Assembly: GCF_002979755.1 (NCBI RefSeq)
Contig: NZ_PCPP01000008.1
Location: 1-64,000, forward strand
Reading direction: 5' to 3'
From: Chryseobacterium culicis
Lineage (GTDB): Bacteria > Bacteroidota > Bacteroidia > Flavobacteriales > Weeksellaceae
DNA: 64,000 nt
A program made the translations under genes and the position numbers. Below the pieces are notes generated by a model. It was given only the letters and a program-made list of their open reading frames with translations, searched no databases and was not told the DNA's origin. Position 1 is the stretch's first letter, and each line of letters starts with the position of its first letter. Below are positions 36,101 to 44,337 of this stretch, in pieces.

Positions 36101-36453
36101 TTCAGGTAAGATTTACGGTGGATAAAAATGTAAGTGGCAACGGATATTTCTATGATGATGTTCTTTTAGATAATGTTGAAGTAAAACAAAATCCTAATTT
36201 GGCAACTTCTGAAACTGCTGCAAAAGACCATAAGATTAATGTATATCCTAATCCGTTTACTGAGACGTTAACAATTTCTGATGTATCCAAGGTACAGTCT
36301 GTTTCAATTGTTGATGTTTCCGGAAGGCTGATTAAAACCATTGAAAAACCTTCTTCTGAACTTCAATTGAGAGATCTTAAAGAAGGATTGTATTTAGTAG
36401 TCTTGAATATGAAAGACGGATCTAAACAAACCGTTAAAGCTATTAAGAGATAA
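33175..36453 (+). CDS. Large T9SS-secreted protein with fibronectin III and choice-of-anchor J modules
   Basis: 1092 aa, cell-surface or secreted. A signal peptide (MKKLLLSCLASLSMGVFAQ) leads into an N-terminal beta domain (about 20-250). Fibronectin type III modules follow (ATINWTAPTGATTYNVQYRA; ATISWTASTTPPGNGYEYYY; ASISWTAPATAPGNGYEYYY), with cleaved-adhesin/choice-of-anchor J-like modules at about 565-720 (LPYTLDFESVT, ending VDDINIDV) and 820-1010 (FTQNFDSG, ending LLDNVEV). The C-terminal 75 residues are a type A T9SS sorting signal (INVYPNPFTETLTISD, LYLVVLNMKDGSKQTVKAIK). There is no catalytic motif; adhesion or matrix binding is the likely role. First of three consecutive T9SS genes with related modules. 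Confidence 0.92.
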   Translation: MKKLLLSCLASLSMGVFAQTNVANYTFSKSTGVAYTSITGGTKLFPTGTNTTYDNEVSAAIPLSSPFNFGGVAMTTCYVSANGFITFGAAPSGTNYTPMSSLGSTTGAISAFGQDGGFLSTDSPQPAGNHEVRYEDLGTEFVVQWQDHANYHNRSTEKLNFQIRLVYATGEIKVIYGNCTDPGTSTSGSTPQVGIRGNSTTYASNVNSLMIGNVPSGTTCDWSKAVTASANNSTMIFSSTTNASVKIPTGLQYSWAPGTQAPVRTFAAATAITNNAATINWTAPTGATTYNVQYRAIGSCDWTNYSGNPVSAAAATINGLTQNTTYQVQVQALNGAAQSIYSHIPNAAGSGSGYASAGSFTTTPNCAITVTGLSSSALTPEFATISWTASTTPPGNGYEYYYSTSSTTPISTVTPSGSVGAGVTTADLSGLTPSTQYYYWVRGNCNGTDKGVWSSSANFTTLGLCPTVTAPASSATGVSVTPTITWTAINGASGYKLKVGTTSGANDVLDMDIAGGTSSSYVFSTPLNYSTTYYYSVTAYTANITGPATACTVRSFQTACTSSNLPYTLDFESVTTPALPNCTTAINSGSGNVWKTATAPTGFTGKVLNYSYNSSNAANTWFFTQGLNLTSGVSYRIKYKYANATGTTQYPEKVKVAYGSSATSAGMTNTLADHANVIGGTAVNTFVDFTPSATGVYYFGFQAYSAADMNQIYVDDINIDVTPTCSEPSGVAVSAITTNGASISWTAPATAPGNGYEYYYSTNSTAPTASTTALGTSTTTSAPLTGLSSSSTYYVWVRSVCSGSDKSAWSIAATFNTLCGTVMAPFTQNFDSGAAPNCWNNVNPTATGTDANLFWKFSGSADYGASPANNGKAAGTYAWVDASSPYAGAGTNTVQLVTPSVDLTGLTAPIVSFDWFKNHSTVSTTTVSPSSYDNNKLTVEVNDGNGWVVIFSDNTNLNQWRTVAVPLAASYIGATIQVRFTVDKNVSGNGYFYDDVLLDNVEVKQNPNLATSETAAKDHKINVYPNPFTETLTISDVSKVQSVSIVDVSGRLIKTIEKPSSELQLRDLKEGLYLVVLNMKDGSKQTVKAIKR

Positions 36454-36474
36454 AAATAATTTCTTAAAAATAAG

Positions 36475-36510
36475 AAAAAGAGGCTGCTCAATTTGAGTAG
36501 TCTCTTTTTT
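36475..36510 (+). terminator. Terminator, first of two near-identical copies
   Basis: AAAAAGAGGCTGCTCAA pairs (with G-T pairs) with TTGAGTAGTCTCTTTTT. The same hairpin with the same preceding 30 bp recurs after the next gene. Confidence 0.85.
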
Positions 36511-36608
36511 TATGCTTTGCGATTGAGTCCTTTTGGGGTGCTATCTTTTTTTTTAAAGTGTTTTGAATTATTGTAACTTAGTGGGCATTAATAACCTAAA
36601 ACTTTAAA

Positions 36609-39410
36609 ATGAAGAAAATCTTACTTTTATGCTTATTGACAGTAAGTATTGTACTAAGTGCTCAGATCAAATTAGGGGCAGGAAGTACAGACACAGGTAA
36701 TGCTCCGGTCAATACTGATTATAGCACATCCTATTCGCAGCAGATTTTTACAAAACAAGAAATTAATGCTGATACAGCTGGTAACATCACTGGGCTTAAA
36801 TTCTATGTAACTTCTTCTGCTAATCCTTACTACCAATCAAACTGGGATGTGTATATAGGACATACTACAAAAGCGACTTTCGCTGCTAATGATAATTGGA
36901 TTCAATCTGGGCAAATGGTAAAGGTTTATTCCGGTAATATTAAAAATGTAAATGGAATTATAGATATAACCTTTACAACTCCTTTTACATATGATAATGT
37001 CCAGAACTTAGTAATTGCAGTTCATGGAATGCTATCTAACGACAATCCTTCTAATCAGTTTTTTGTCTACAATACTACAGAAGGAGGGGCTCGTTATCTT
37101 TTAGATCCTGGTTTTGGGGATCCTTCTACTAGCTATCAGGGAAATGTTTTGCCATATAAATCTGTAATAACTCTTAAAGGGTTGGTATCTAGTGTTTTGC
37201 CGGTGTGTCCTGCAGTGTCTTATCCTGCTGATAATGCAATACTTGTTCCTGTTTCCCCGGCTATTATCTGGGCAGCATCACCAGAGGCGACGGGTTATAA
37301 GGTTTCTATAGGGACTACTCCGGGAGGAACGGATGTGCTTAACGAACAATGGGTAGCCGCAACGAGTTTTACTCCGCCAACTCCACTTTTATATAATACC
37401 ACTTATTATCTTAAAGTGACTGCTATTGGATCGGCTGGTGAATCTTCTGGTTGTTTTAATAGAAAGTTTAAAACAACACCATTGCCACCATCTAATGATG
37501 AATGTGTAAACGCTATAAATTTAGCTGTTAATCCATCTATGGATTGTACAAATATAACTTCCGGAACAACTTTGCTTGCAACATCAAGCGTAGCACCTGC
37601 TTCTTGTAATACTTCTTATAGCCATAATGATGTGTGGTATAAGTTTACAGCTACTAATTCCAGACATATGATTAAACTAAGTAATATAGTTTCTGTGGGA
37701 ACGGTAAACACTACATACTTATACGCTCAGGTTTTTAAAGGTGACTGTAATAATTTAACCAGTCATTTATGTTTCAACGATGCCAATGGTAGCCTAGGAT
37801 ATACCTTTGCGGAAGGTCTTACTGTAGGAGAGACTTATTATGTAAAAGTGTATAGTTTGGCTGGAAATGGTAATGCCCAAAATTTTAATATATGTATAGG
37901 GGTTCCTCCACCATCTCCTTCCAATGATCATTGTACAGGTGCTATAGATCTGCCTGTAAATCCTAATATGACTTGTTCAGTCGTTACTTTAGGAACAACT
38001 TCTTGGGCTACAAAAACACCTATGTCTATTTGTAATACTAATTCTGAATATGATGTCTGGTATAAATTTACAGCTACGGCTACTAAACATATGGTTAGAA
38101 TAACTGATATAAGTTCTGTCGGACCAACTTATTCTGTTAATACTGAATTTAGAGTGTTTGGTGGTAGTTGTGATAATTTAATTTGTAAAGGTGGTGGTGC
38201 AAATACTAATCTTATTATAGGTCTTACTGTGGGAGAGACTTATTATGTTAGGGTATATCAGCCTAATGGAAATGTAGGGAATGCAATCAATTTTAAAATA
38301 TGTATAGGAACAGATTCTGCATTACCACCATTGAATGATGAATGTGATAATGCAATTGTTTTAACAGTTAACCCTGATCTGAATTGCTCAGTTGTAACAA
38401 TGGGGCAAACAGCAGGGGCTACAGCATCTGGTGGAGCAGGAGTACCATGCACTGGAAACCCCGATGATGATGTGTGGTTTAAGTTTGTAGCAACATCAAC
38501 CAGTCATAGGATTAGTTTGATAAATATTGTTCCTACTGGAGCATTTTATGCAGATAGTCTTATTAATTTTCAGGTTTTCAAAGGTACTTGTGGTAACTTA
38601 ACAAACTTTAAATGCTCATATCCTACAATGAGTAATATTACAGGTTTTACGGTAGGAGAAACTTATTATGTGAGGGTTTACAGCTATGGAGGTCCGGAAT
38701 CTAATCAAAATTTTAATATATGTGTTGGAACAATACCACCACCAGTGAATGATGATTGTTCGGGTGCTTTAATGGCATCAGTGTTCCCTTATACTTATAC
38801 TCAGACTGATGCTCAGAATACAACTAATAATGATGGATTTGTTACAGTTTGCTCTGATGGAATGAATAATGGGACATGGTTTACTTTTATAGGCAACGGA
38901 ACTAAACATACAATTACAGTATCTATGCCCACAGGAAGTAGTTTTAATCCTCAGATTGGATTATTTGGAGGAAGTTGTGGAAATTTAACTTGTGTAAAAA
39001 CGGTAGACTCTTTCTTCGGAGGATATACAGAAACATTGAGCTATGACACCGTTGCTGGAACTGTGTATTATGTGAATGTTGGGAACCAGCATAATTCCAT
39101 TGATAATATGGAGGATGTTTTTACTATTACAATCCAAAGAGAGGGAGATGTGAGTCTTAATACATCCGAAGCTTCTAATAGAAAAGAAGATATTGATGTA
39201 TATCCTAATCCATTTAAGGAGGTACTCAATATTTCAAAAGCAGATAAGGTAAAATCAGTTTCCATTCTGGATTCTTCCGGAAGATTGATTAAAACTATCG
39301 ATACTCCTTCTTCTTCACTTCACTTAGGAGATCTGAAACAAGGTGTATATTTAGTCGTATTGAATATGAAAGACGGATCTAAACAAACCGTTAAGGCAAT
39401 TAAGAGATAA
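36609..39410 (+). CDS. T9SS-secreted protein with four repeated beta domains
   Basis: 933 aa. Signal peptide MKKILLLCLLTVSIVLSAQ. The N-terminal about 180 residues form a beta domain (IKLGAGSTDTGNAPV; LVIAVHG). A fibronectin-like segment (about 205-290) follows. Then four repeats of about 130-140 aa each show NDECVNAINL or a variant near the start, DVWYKFTA in the middle and GETYYVRVY near the end, a jelly-roll-like fold resembling pre-peptidase C-terminal domains. A type A T9SS sorting domain ends the chain (IDVYPNPFKEVLNISK, VYLVVLNMKDGSKQTVKAIK). No enzyme motif. Adhesin or surface-coat function is inferred. Its 3' end and terminator copy those of the preceding gene. Confidence 0.9.
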   Translation: MKKILLLCLLTVSIVLSAQIKLGAGSTDTGNAPVNTDYSTSYSQQIFTKQEINADTAGNITGLKFYVTSSANPYYQSNWDVYIGHTTKATFAANDNWIQSGQMVKVYSGNIKNVNGIIDITFTTPFTYDNVQNLVIAVHGMLSNDNPSNQFFVYNTTEGGARYLLDPGFGDPSTSYQGNVLPYKSVITLKGLVSSVLPVCPAVSYPADNAILVPVSPAIIWAASPEATGYKVSIGTTPGGTDVLNEQWVAATSFTPPTPLLYNTTYYLKVTAIGSAGESSGCFNRKFKTTPLPPSNDECVNAINLAVNPSMDCTNITSGTTLLATSSVAPASCNTSYSHNDVWYKFTATNSRHMIKLSNIVSVGTVNTTYLYAQVFKGDCNNLTSHLCFNDANGSLGYTFAEGLTVGETYYVKVYSLAGNGNAQNFNICIGVPPPSPSNDHCTGAIDLPVNPNMTCSVVTLGTTSWATKTPMSICNTNSEYDVWYKFTATATKHMVRITDISSVGPTYSVNTEFRVFGGSCDNLICKGGGANTNLIIGLTVGETYYVRVYQPNGNVGNAINFKICIGTDSALPPLNDECDNAIVLTVNPDLNCSVVTMGQTAGATASGGAGVPCTGNPDDDVWFKFVATSTSHRISLINIVPTGAFYADSLINFQVFKGTCGNLTNFKCSYPTMSNITGFTVGETYYVRVYSYGGPESNQNFNICVGTIPPPVNDDCSGALMASVFPYTYTQTDAQNTTNNDGFVTVCSDGMNNGTWFTFIGNGTKHTITVSMPTGSSFNPQIGLFGGSCGNLTCVKTVDSFFGGYTETLSYDTVAGTVYYVNVGNQHNSIDNMEDVFTITIQREGDVSLNTSEASNRKEDIDVYPNPFKEVLNISKADKVKSVSILDSSGRLIKTIDTPSSSLHLGDLKQGVYLVVLNMKDGSKQTVKAIKR

Positions 39411-39430
39411 AATAATTTCTTAAAAATAAG

Positions 39431-39466
39431 AAAAAGAGGCTGCTCAATTTGAGTAGTCTCTTTTTT
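39431..39466 (+). terminator. Terminator, second near-identical copy
   Basis: Same AAAAAGAGGCTGCTCAA hairpin as at 36475, again about 20 bp after the stop. Confidence 0.85.
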
Positions 39467-39552
39467 ATGGGTGGAATTATCTTTTATGAAAGGAAAAGTT
39501 TAATTCGTTGTGAGATAATTAAAAAAATATTTTTTTTATTGTTGATTTTCAC

Positions 39553-39560
39553 TAGATTTG
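39553..39560 (+). promoter_or_regulatory. -7 promoter element of GEVED protein gene
   Basis: TAGATTTG, exact TAnnTTTG, 22 bp before the ATG. Confidence 0.5.
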
Positions 39561-39582
39561 ATTAACTAATACTGTTTTTTAT

Positions 39583-41907
39583 ATGAGAAATTTTTTACTT
39601 GTTGGTTTCTTAATGGCCGGCTTTTTATCCTCCGCACAGACTTACTGTACGCCAGCGTTTGCTAGTGGGTGTAGTGGAGGGGACGTGATAGATTCTTTTG
39701 CAATTCCGGGTGCCGGATTTGATCATCCTGATACAGGTTGTTCTACTGATGCATATGGAGATTACACTTCAATGACAATTAACCTGAGTGCAGGTTTAAG
39801 TTATGATTTTAGCGTTAAACATGGGTATAGTGATCAGAATGTACGTGTTTGGATAGATTTTAATAACGACGGAACTTTTGATGATGCCGCTCCGGAACTT
39901 GTAGCGTCTGCAAGTAGTACTCTTGTAGGGGCAAACAATATTACCTCAGGGCTTATCACAATTCCTTCTACCGTTACTCCTGGTACTTACAGAATGAGAG
40001 TGGGAGACAGGTTCTCCAGTGATCCTATTCCTTGTAATACCGATGGATATGGAGAAGCTCATGATTATACAGTAGTTATTGGTGCGGTTCCAACTTGTTT
40101 TGCGCCGTCTGCTTTAACGGTATCTGCGGTTACAGCAAATTCTGCTCAGGTGGGATGGACTGCTCCATCTTCTGCCCCGGGCAGCGGATACGAATATTAT
40201 TATTCAACCTCCAGTACATATCCTGCTGCTTCCGTAGTGGTTTCCGGAACAAGCAGTGGATTAACTGCCAATCTCCCTTCACTTGCAGCAGCCACTACTT
40301 ACCATGTGTGGGTACGTTCTGTATGCAGTACTTCAAATAAGAGTGCGTGGTCTCAAATGGCAACATTTATGACATCCTGTATTTCTGTAGGGGTACCATA
40401 TGCATTAGACTTCGAAAGTATAACTCCACCTGATATGCCGAGCTGTACTTCAGTAGTGAATGACGGTTCAGGAAATCTGTGGGAGACAGGTGATCTGGAT
40501 GCTCAAGGATTTACAGGAAATGTCCTTCAGTACTCTTATGACTATGCCGATAATGCGGATACCTGGTTTTTTACCAACGGTATTAACCTTACTGCAGGAG
40601 TAACTTATAGAATTAAATATAAATATGCAAATGCAGAAGGAACTGTATACGTAGAAAAACTAAAGGTAGCCTACGGAACTTCAGCTACAGGCGCAGGAAT
40701 GACCAATACATTAGCAGATCACTCAAATATTGTTAGCAGTACAGCAACAAGTGCTTTTGCAAACTTCACACCCACTACCACAGGAGTTTATTATTTTGGA
40801 TTCCAGGCATATTCTGATGCGAATATGAATCAATTATATGTGGATGATATTAATATAGATGTAGCACCAGCTTGTAGTGAGCCTAATGCCTTAGTTGTTT
40901 CAAATATTACGGCCGGAGGAGCTACGGTTTCCTGGACGGCAGCTACTCCTGTGCCTGCAAACGGATATGATATTTATTACAGCACAACGAATACAGCACC
41001 TACAGCTACAAGTACACCTAATTTTACAGGAATTACGGCGGCTACTTATACTATTCCTAGCTTAGCGCCTTCCACAGCTTATTATGTGTGGGTAAGATCT
41101 GCATGCAGTGCAACAAGCAAAAGTGTATGGAGTGATCATGCGACCTTTACAACATTATGTTCAAGCGTGAATCTTCCTTACACAATAGATTTTGAAAACG
41201 TTACTGTTCCAGATCTGCCTGGTTGTACAGTCAATGTTAATGCAGGAACAGGAAATGATTGGGAAACAATGGACCCTCCTTCTGATAGCCAGGGCTTCAC
41301 TACCAATGTGTTAAAATATCAGTATAACTCTTCCAATTCTGGCAATGCATGGTTCTTTACACAAGGATTGAATTTGACAGCAGGAGTGCAGTATACCATC
41401 AGTTATAAGTATGGTAATAACTCATCAACTTATGTTGAGAAATTGAAAGTTGCCTATGGAACATCACCAGATGCATCAGCGATGACAGGATCTATAGCAG
41501 ATTATCCTTCAATTAATGATGAAATGGCTCATACAGAATCTATAACATTTACAGTTCCTACAACAGGAGTATATTTCTTTGGATTTAATGCTTATTCAGA
41601 TCCGGATCAGTATAATCTGTATATAGATGATATTAGTATTAACAACGCGAATCTGGCAACAGCTGAAACGGCTGTAGCGAAAAATAATATTCAGGTTTAT
41701 CCTAATCCGTTTACAGACGTATTGAATATCTCCGATATTAAAAATGTGAAAAATGTATCAGTAACAGATGTTACAGGAAGATTGGTAAAAACAATTGCAA
41801 ACCCTGAATCTGTGATTCATTTAAGAGATTTAATGCAGGGTGTTTATTTAATAACACTGGAAATGAAAGACGGATCTAAACAAACGATCAAGGCGATTAA
41901 AAAATAA
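39583..41907 (+). CDS. T9SS-secreted GEVED/fibronectin III/anchor J protein
   Basis: 774 aa. A signal peptide (MRNFLLVGFLMAGFLSSAQ) is followed by a GEVED domain (about 30-165: VRVWIDFNNDGTFDDAAPEL, with GEAHDYTVVI at its end). Then come two fibronectin III modules (AQVGWTAPSSAPGSGYEYYY; ATVSWTAATPVPANGYDIYY) alternating with two choice-of-anchor J-like modules (VPYALDFESITP; LPYTIDFENVTV) that end in VDDINIDV and IDDISIN. The type A T9SS sorting domain is IQVYPNPFTDVLNISD, with YLITLEMKDGSKQTIKAIKK. The modules closely match those of the gene at 33175, so the two arose by duplication and shuffling. Likely a surface adhesin. Confidence 0.92.
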   Translation: MRNFLLVGFLMAGFLSSAQTYCTPAFASGCSGGDVIDSFAIPGAGFDHPDTGCSTDAYGDYTSMTINLSAGLSYDFSVKHGYSDQNVRVWIDFNNDGTFDDAAPELVASASSTLVGANNITSGLITIPSTVTPGTYRMRVGDRFSSDPIPCNTDGYGEAHDYTVVIGAVPTCFAPSALTVSAVTANSAQVGWTAPSSAPGSGYEYYYSTSSTYPAASVVVSGTSSGLTANLPSLAAATTYHVWVRSVCSTSNKSAWSQMATFMTSCISVGVPYALDFESITPPDMPSCTSVVNDGSGNLWETGDLDAQGFTGNVLQYSYDYADNADTWFFTNGINLTAGVTYRIKYKYANAEGTVYVEKLKVAYGTSATGAGMTNTLADHSNIVSSTATSAFANFTPTTTGVYYFGFQAYSDANMNQLYVDDINIDVAPACSEPNALVVSNITAGGATVSWTAATPVPANGYDIYYSTTNTAPTATSTPNFTGITAATYTIPSLAPSTAYYVWVRSACSATSKSVWSDHATFTTLCSSVNLPYTIDFENVTVPDLPGCTVNVNAGTGNDWETMDPPSDSQGFTTNVLKYQYNSSNSGNAWFFTQGLNLTAGVQYTISYKYGNNSSTYVEKLKVAYGTSPDASAMTGSIADYPSINDEMAHTESITFTVPTTGVYFFGFNAYSDPDQYNLYIDDISINNANLATAETAVAKNNIQVYPNPFTDVLNISDIKNVKNVSVTDVTGRLVKTIANPESVIHLRDLMQGVYLITLEMKDGSKQTIKAIKK

Positions 41908-41932
41908 TTCATCATTTAAATAAAAAGAAGGG

Positions 41933-41953
41933 GACGGATCATTATGATCCGTC
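41933..41953 (+). terminator. Terminator of GEVED protein gene
   Basis: GACGGATCA-TTA-TGATCCGTC followed by six T. Confidence 0.88.
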
Positions 41954-41999
41954 TTTTTTATGGGAGTTGGGATTTGTTTTGAAATATTTATGAAAAAAA

Positions 42000-42026
42000 A
42001 GGAGAGCAGAATATTCTGCTCTTCTT
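42000..42026 (-). terminator. Terminator after the small membrane-protein gene
   Basis: Perfect AGAGCAGAAT-ATTCTGCTCT hairpin; on the minus strand it is followed by a run of T. It lies about 55 bp beyond the 52-aa gene. Confidence 0.75.
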
Positions 42027-42078
42027 TTATATTTTATCCTGTGGCCATCACTGATGATGGAGTATTACCCATTGTTCG

Positions 42079-42237
42079 CTATTTATTGGGTACCGGCTGT
42101 ATATCTCCCTTATTCATAAGATCAAAAACAGTAGGGAAGAACATTACTAATATAAAGTAGATGATGATCATCAGTACAATCAGTGCAAAAAGAATAATCA
42201 CTAAGCTATTGGGTTTGTTTTTCTGTTTCGGTTCCAT
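42079..42237 (-). CDS. 52-aa single-span membrane protein next to K+ channel
   Basis: Starts MEPKQKNKPNSLVIILFALI and ends DIQPVPNK. A polar Lys-rich head of about 10 residues, one strongly hydrophobic helix (about 11-35) and a short polar tail, so the fold is a single transmembrane span. It begins 43 bp after the channel gene's stop on the same strand, with no terminator between and one after it, so it is probably co-transcribed. It could be an accessory subunit of the channel, but the evidence is position only. The opposite strand is also open here but shows no protein-like features. Confidence 0.6.
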   Translation of the reverse strand: MEPKQKNKPNSLVIILFALIVLMIIIYFILVMFFPTVFDLMNKGDIQPVPNK

Positions 42238-42280
42238 GATTTTGTGGTATTTGGTGAATAAATTTTATTTATACCAAATA

Positions 42281-43108
42281 TTAAGCTAATTTCTTGCCAC
42301 ATTTCTTACAATACCTTGCATCATCATCAATATCTTCATTTCCGCAGCGTTCGCACTCCAGTTCAAGGTTTTGTCTTTTGTTTCTCATTTCTGCGGTTAC
42401 AATACCAGTGGGAACTGCGATAATGGAATAACCGGCCAGCATCAGAACAACCGCAAAAAACTTCCCTAAAGGCGTAATAGGCGATACATCACCATACCCT
42501 ACAGTGGTTACCGTAACCACTGCCCAGTAAATGGATTGGGGGATTGTTTCAAAGCCTTGTCTTCCGCCTTCTACCATGAACATAAGGGAGCCTACAATGA
42601 CTGAAAAAATAATCAGGAACAAAAGGAAGATATAAATTTTTCTCGAACTGTTTTTTAAAGCCCTTACAATTAAATATCCATCATTCATGAAATCCAGCAA
42701 ATTGAAAATCCTGAAAATCCTCAGCATTCTCAACATTCTGAAAATCAGAAAGTATTTGGTGATGGGGAAGAAAAAGCTAAGGAAAAAAGGAACCAGCGCC
42801 AGAAAATCAATAACCCCGAAAAAACTGAATATATAATTCCGTTTATTTTTTACCACCGCAATCCGCATAGAATATTCCATAGTGAAGAAAATGGAGATCA
42901 CCCATTCAAGTATCAAAAAAGTATAATGGAATCTTTTATCAAGTTTTGGGACACTTTCCATCATAATAATAGCAGTACTTGCCAGAATTAAAGACAATAA
43001 TATGATGTCGAACAGTTTTCCAAGCTTCGTATCGGAGCGATAAATTATCCGGTAAAGGAATCTTTTCCAAAGAGTGTCCTCAGGAATAAGATTATGTTCT
43101 CTTTCCAT
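42281..43108 (-). CDS. Voltage-gated-type potassium channel with C-terminal zinc ribbon
   Basis: 275-aa Kv-like ion transporter with six membrane segments. S4 is rich in spaced Arg (FRMLRMLRIFRIFN, about 123-136). The pore loop carries the potassium filter TVGYGD (VTVTTVGYGDVSPITP, about 200), followed by S6. After S6 comes a short cytoplasmic tail with CERCGNEDIDDDARYCKKCG (two CxxC pairs, a zinc ribbon) in place of the usual nucleotide-binding or RCK domain. Zinc or redox gating is possible but unproven. It precedes the 52-aa membrane-protein gene in one likely transcript. Confidence 0.93.
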   Translation of the reverse strand: MEREHNLIPEDTLWKRFLYRIIYRSDTKLGKLFDIILLSLILASTAIIMMESVPKLDKRFHYTFLILEWVISIFFTMEYSMRIAVVKNKRNYIFSFFGVIDFLALVPFFLSFFFPITKYFLIFRMLRMLRIFRIFNLLDFMNDGYLIVRALKNSSRKIYIFLLFLIIFSVIVGSLMFMVEGGRQGFETIPQSIYWAVVTVTTVGYGDVSPITPLGKFFAVVLMLAGYSIIAVPTGIVTAEMRNKRQNLELECERCGNEDIDDDARYCKKCGKKLA

Positions 43109-43358
43109 TTATATAAGGTTATTTCACAGCGAAGTTAATAATTTCTATAAAGTATAGGGTAAATATATGACTGTTAAAAGAATCTTGCAAATGTTAAAAT
43201 AAAATTCATCATTAAAAAGTGAATTATCTACACTTAATCGTGTGTATTTCAGAGTGTTATATTTAACAAAATACGAATAAAATATGACATATAAAAATGT
43301 TTTTTTTAACATTTTTATACACCAAGTTTGTAATTTTAATCTACAAAAGCTTTATATC

Positions 43359-44207
43359 ATGAGAAAAATTTTAACCTTGTTTATTCTGTTTTTCATAAGC
43401 AGTTTTGTGTATACACAGGTTGGGATTAATACCTCAGCGCCCAATGGTGCTGCTGTATTGGATATCGTCTCCAACCAGAAAGGAATTCTTATTCCTCGCC
43501 TTACAGATACTGACCGGGATACCAACCTGGCTGATAATGACGTTTCTACAGTACCTCCTGCAGGTGTCGTAAACGCTAACCTTACTGCAGGAACCCTTAT
43601 TTTTAATACGACAACGAATAACTTCCAGTATTGGGATGGTACCCTCTGGAGACAGCTTTTTGTTCCCACATCTTCTCAGGCTGGTAACGACGGTGTCGTT
43701 AAAATAAATTCTGGAAACGCAAATGTAAAACCCTCATTCAATTTAAGTGCTGCAGGTAGTGGCTATGGCCCAAGACAACAAGTTCTCTATGCTGTACCAT
43801 TAGTCTTTGCTGCAAGCCCTACAACAAGCTGGCCGGAAACAACAGTTCCCTTTCCTGGAGTGACATCCAATATTTATATTTCGGCTACGGGTAAATGGAG
43901 AGAAAATGAAATTAACGGTCAGGTCCATGTCTGGAGAGTAATCTCTACGATCACTCCTGGATCCAACTCTTCAGGATCGGTAAAAGCTACTTTTAAAAAC
44001 CCCGATTCCGGTTTTGAAGTTAATTCCATCCAGTTGGTTCCAAGTGGATCAAGTGGAACAGGTAACATTCTTACTTTTTATTTCTATACCATTGCAGACC
44101 CTGCAAGTCTTGATCCGGGAAGAGGATATCAGCTCTTTATGGAATCCGATATAAGCTGTAGTGTGGTAGTAGAGTCCTTTACAAGGGTATCACTGTTCAA
44201 AGATTAA
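43359..44207 (+). CDS. Exported protein with tail-fibre-like N-terminal motif
   Basis: 282 aa. Signal peptide MRKILTLFILFFISSFVYTQ; I start at 43359 because the further upstream ATG (43284) adds residues without function before this signal. After cleavage it reads VGINTSAPNGAAVLDIVSNQ and KGILIPRLTDTDRD, then TLIFNTTTNNFQYWDGTLWR. This stretch is common at the start of many exported Bacteroidetes proteins and resembles phage tail-fibre/collar proteins. The rest is a beta-rich domain of unknown function without T9SS signal. Single gene with its own terminator. Confidence 0.82.
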   Translation: MRKILTLFILFFISSFVYTQVGINTSAPNGAAVLDIVSNQKGILIPRLTDTDRDTNLADNDVSTVPPAGVVNANLTAGTLIFNTTTNNFQYWDGTLWRQLFVPTSSQAGNDGVVKINSGNANVKPSFNLSAAGSGYGPRQQVLYAVPLVFAASPTTSWPETTVPFPGVTSNIYISATGKWRENEINGQVHVWRVISTITPGSNSSGSVKATFKNPDSGFEVNSIQLVPSGSSGTGNILTFYFYTIADPASLDPGRGYQLFMESDISCSVVVESFTRVSLFKD

Positions 44208-44241
44208 CAGTCTTATTTAATTCTTTCTAATATCAAATTAA

Positions 44242-44267
44242 GCCGGCCGGAGAAAGCCGGTTTTTTT
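44242..44267 (+). terminator. Terminator of exported protein gene
   Basis: GCCGGCCGGAGAAAGCCGG hairpin (CCGGC against GCCGG) followed by seven T. Confidence 0.75.
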
Positions 44268-44337
44268 ATTGCTGTAGAAATTTTTCCGGATTTTTAGTAA
44301 AATTAATATCTTCGCTGTAACCGTAAAATATAAATTA

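Noticed and set aside
41960..42160. 66-codon frame on the + strand
   Set aside because: It covers two hairpins and the antisense of the 52-aa membrane protein; the minus-strand frame has the clear membrane-protein pattern.
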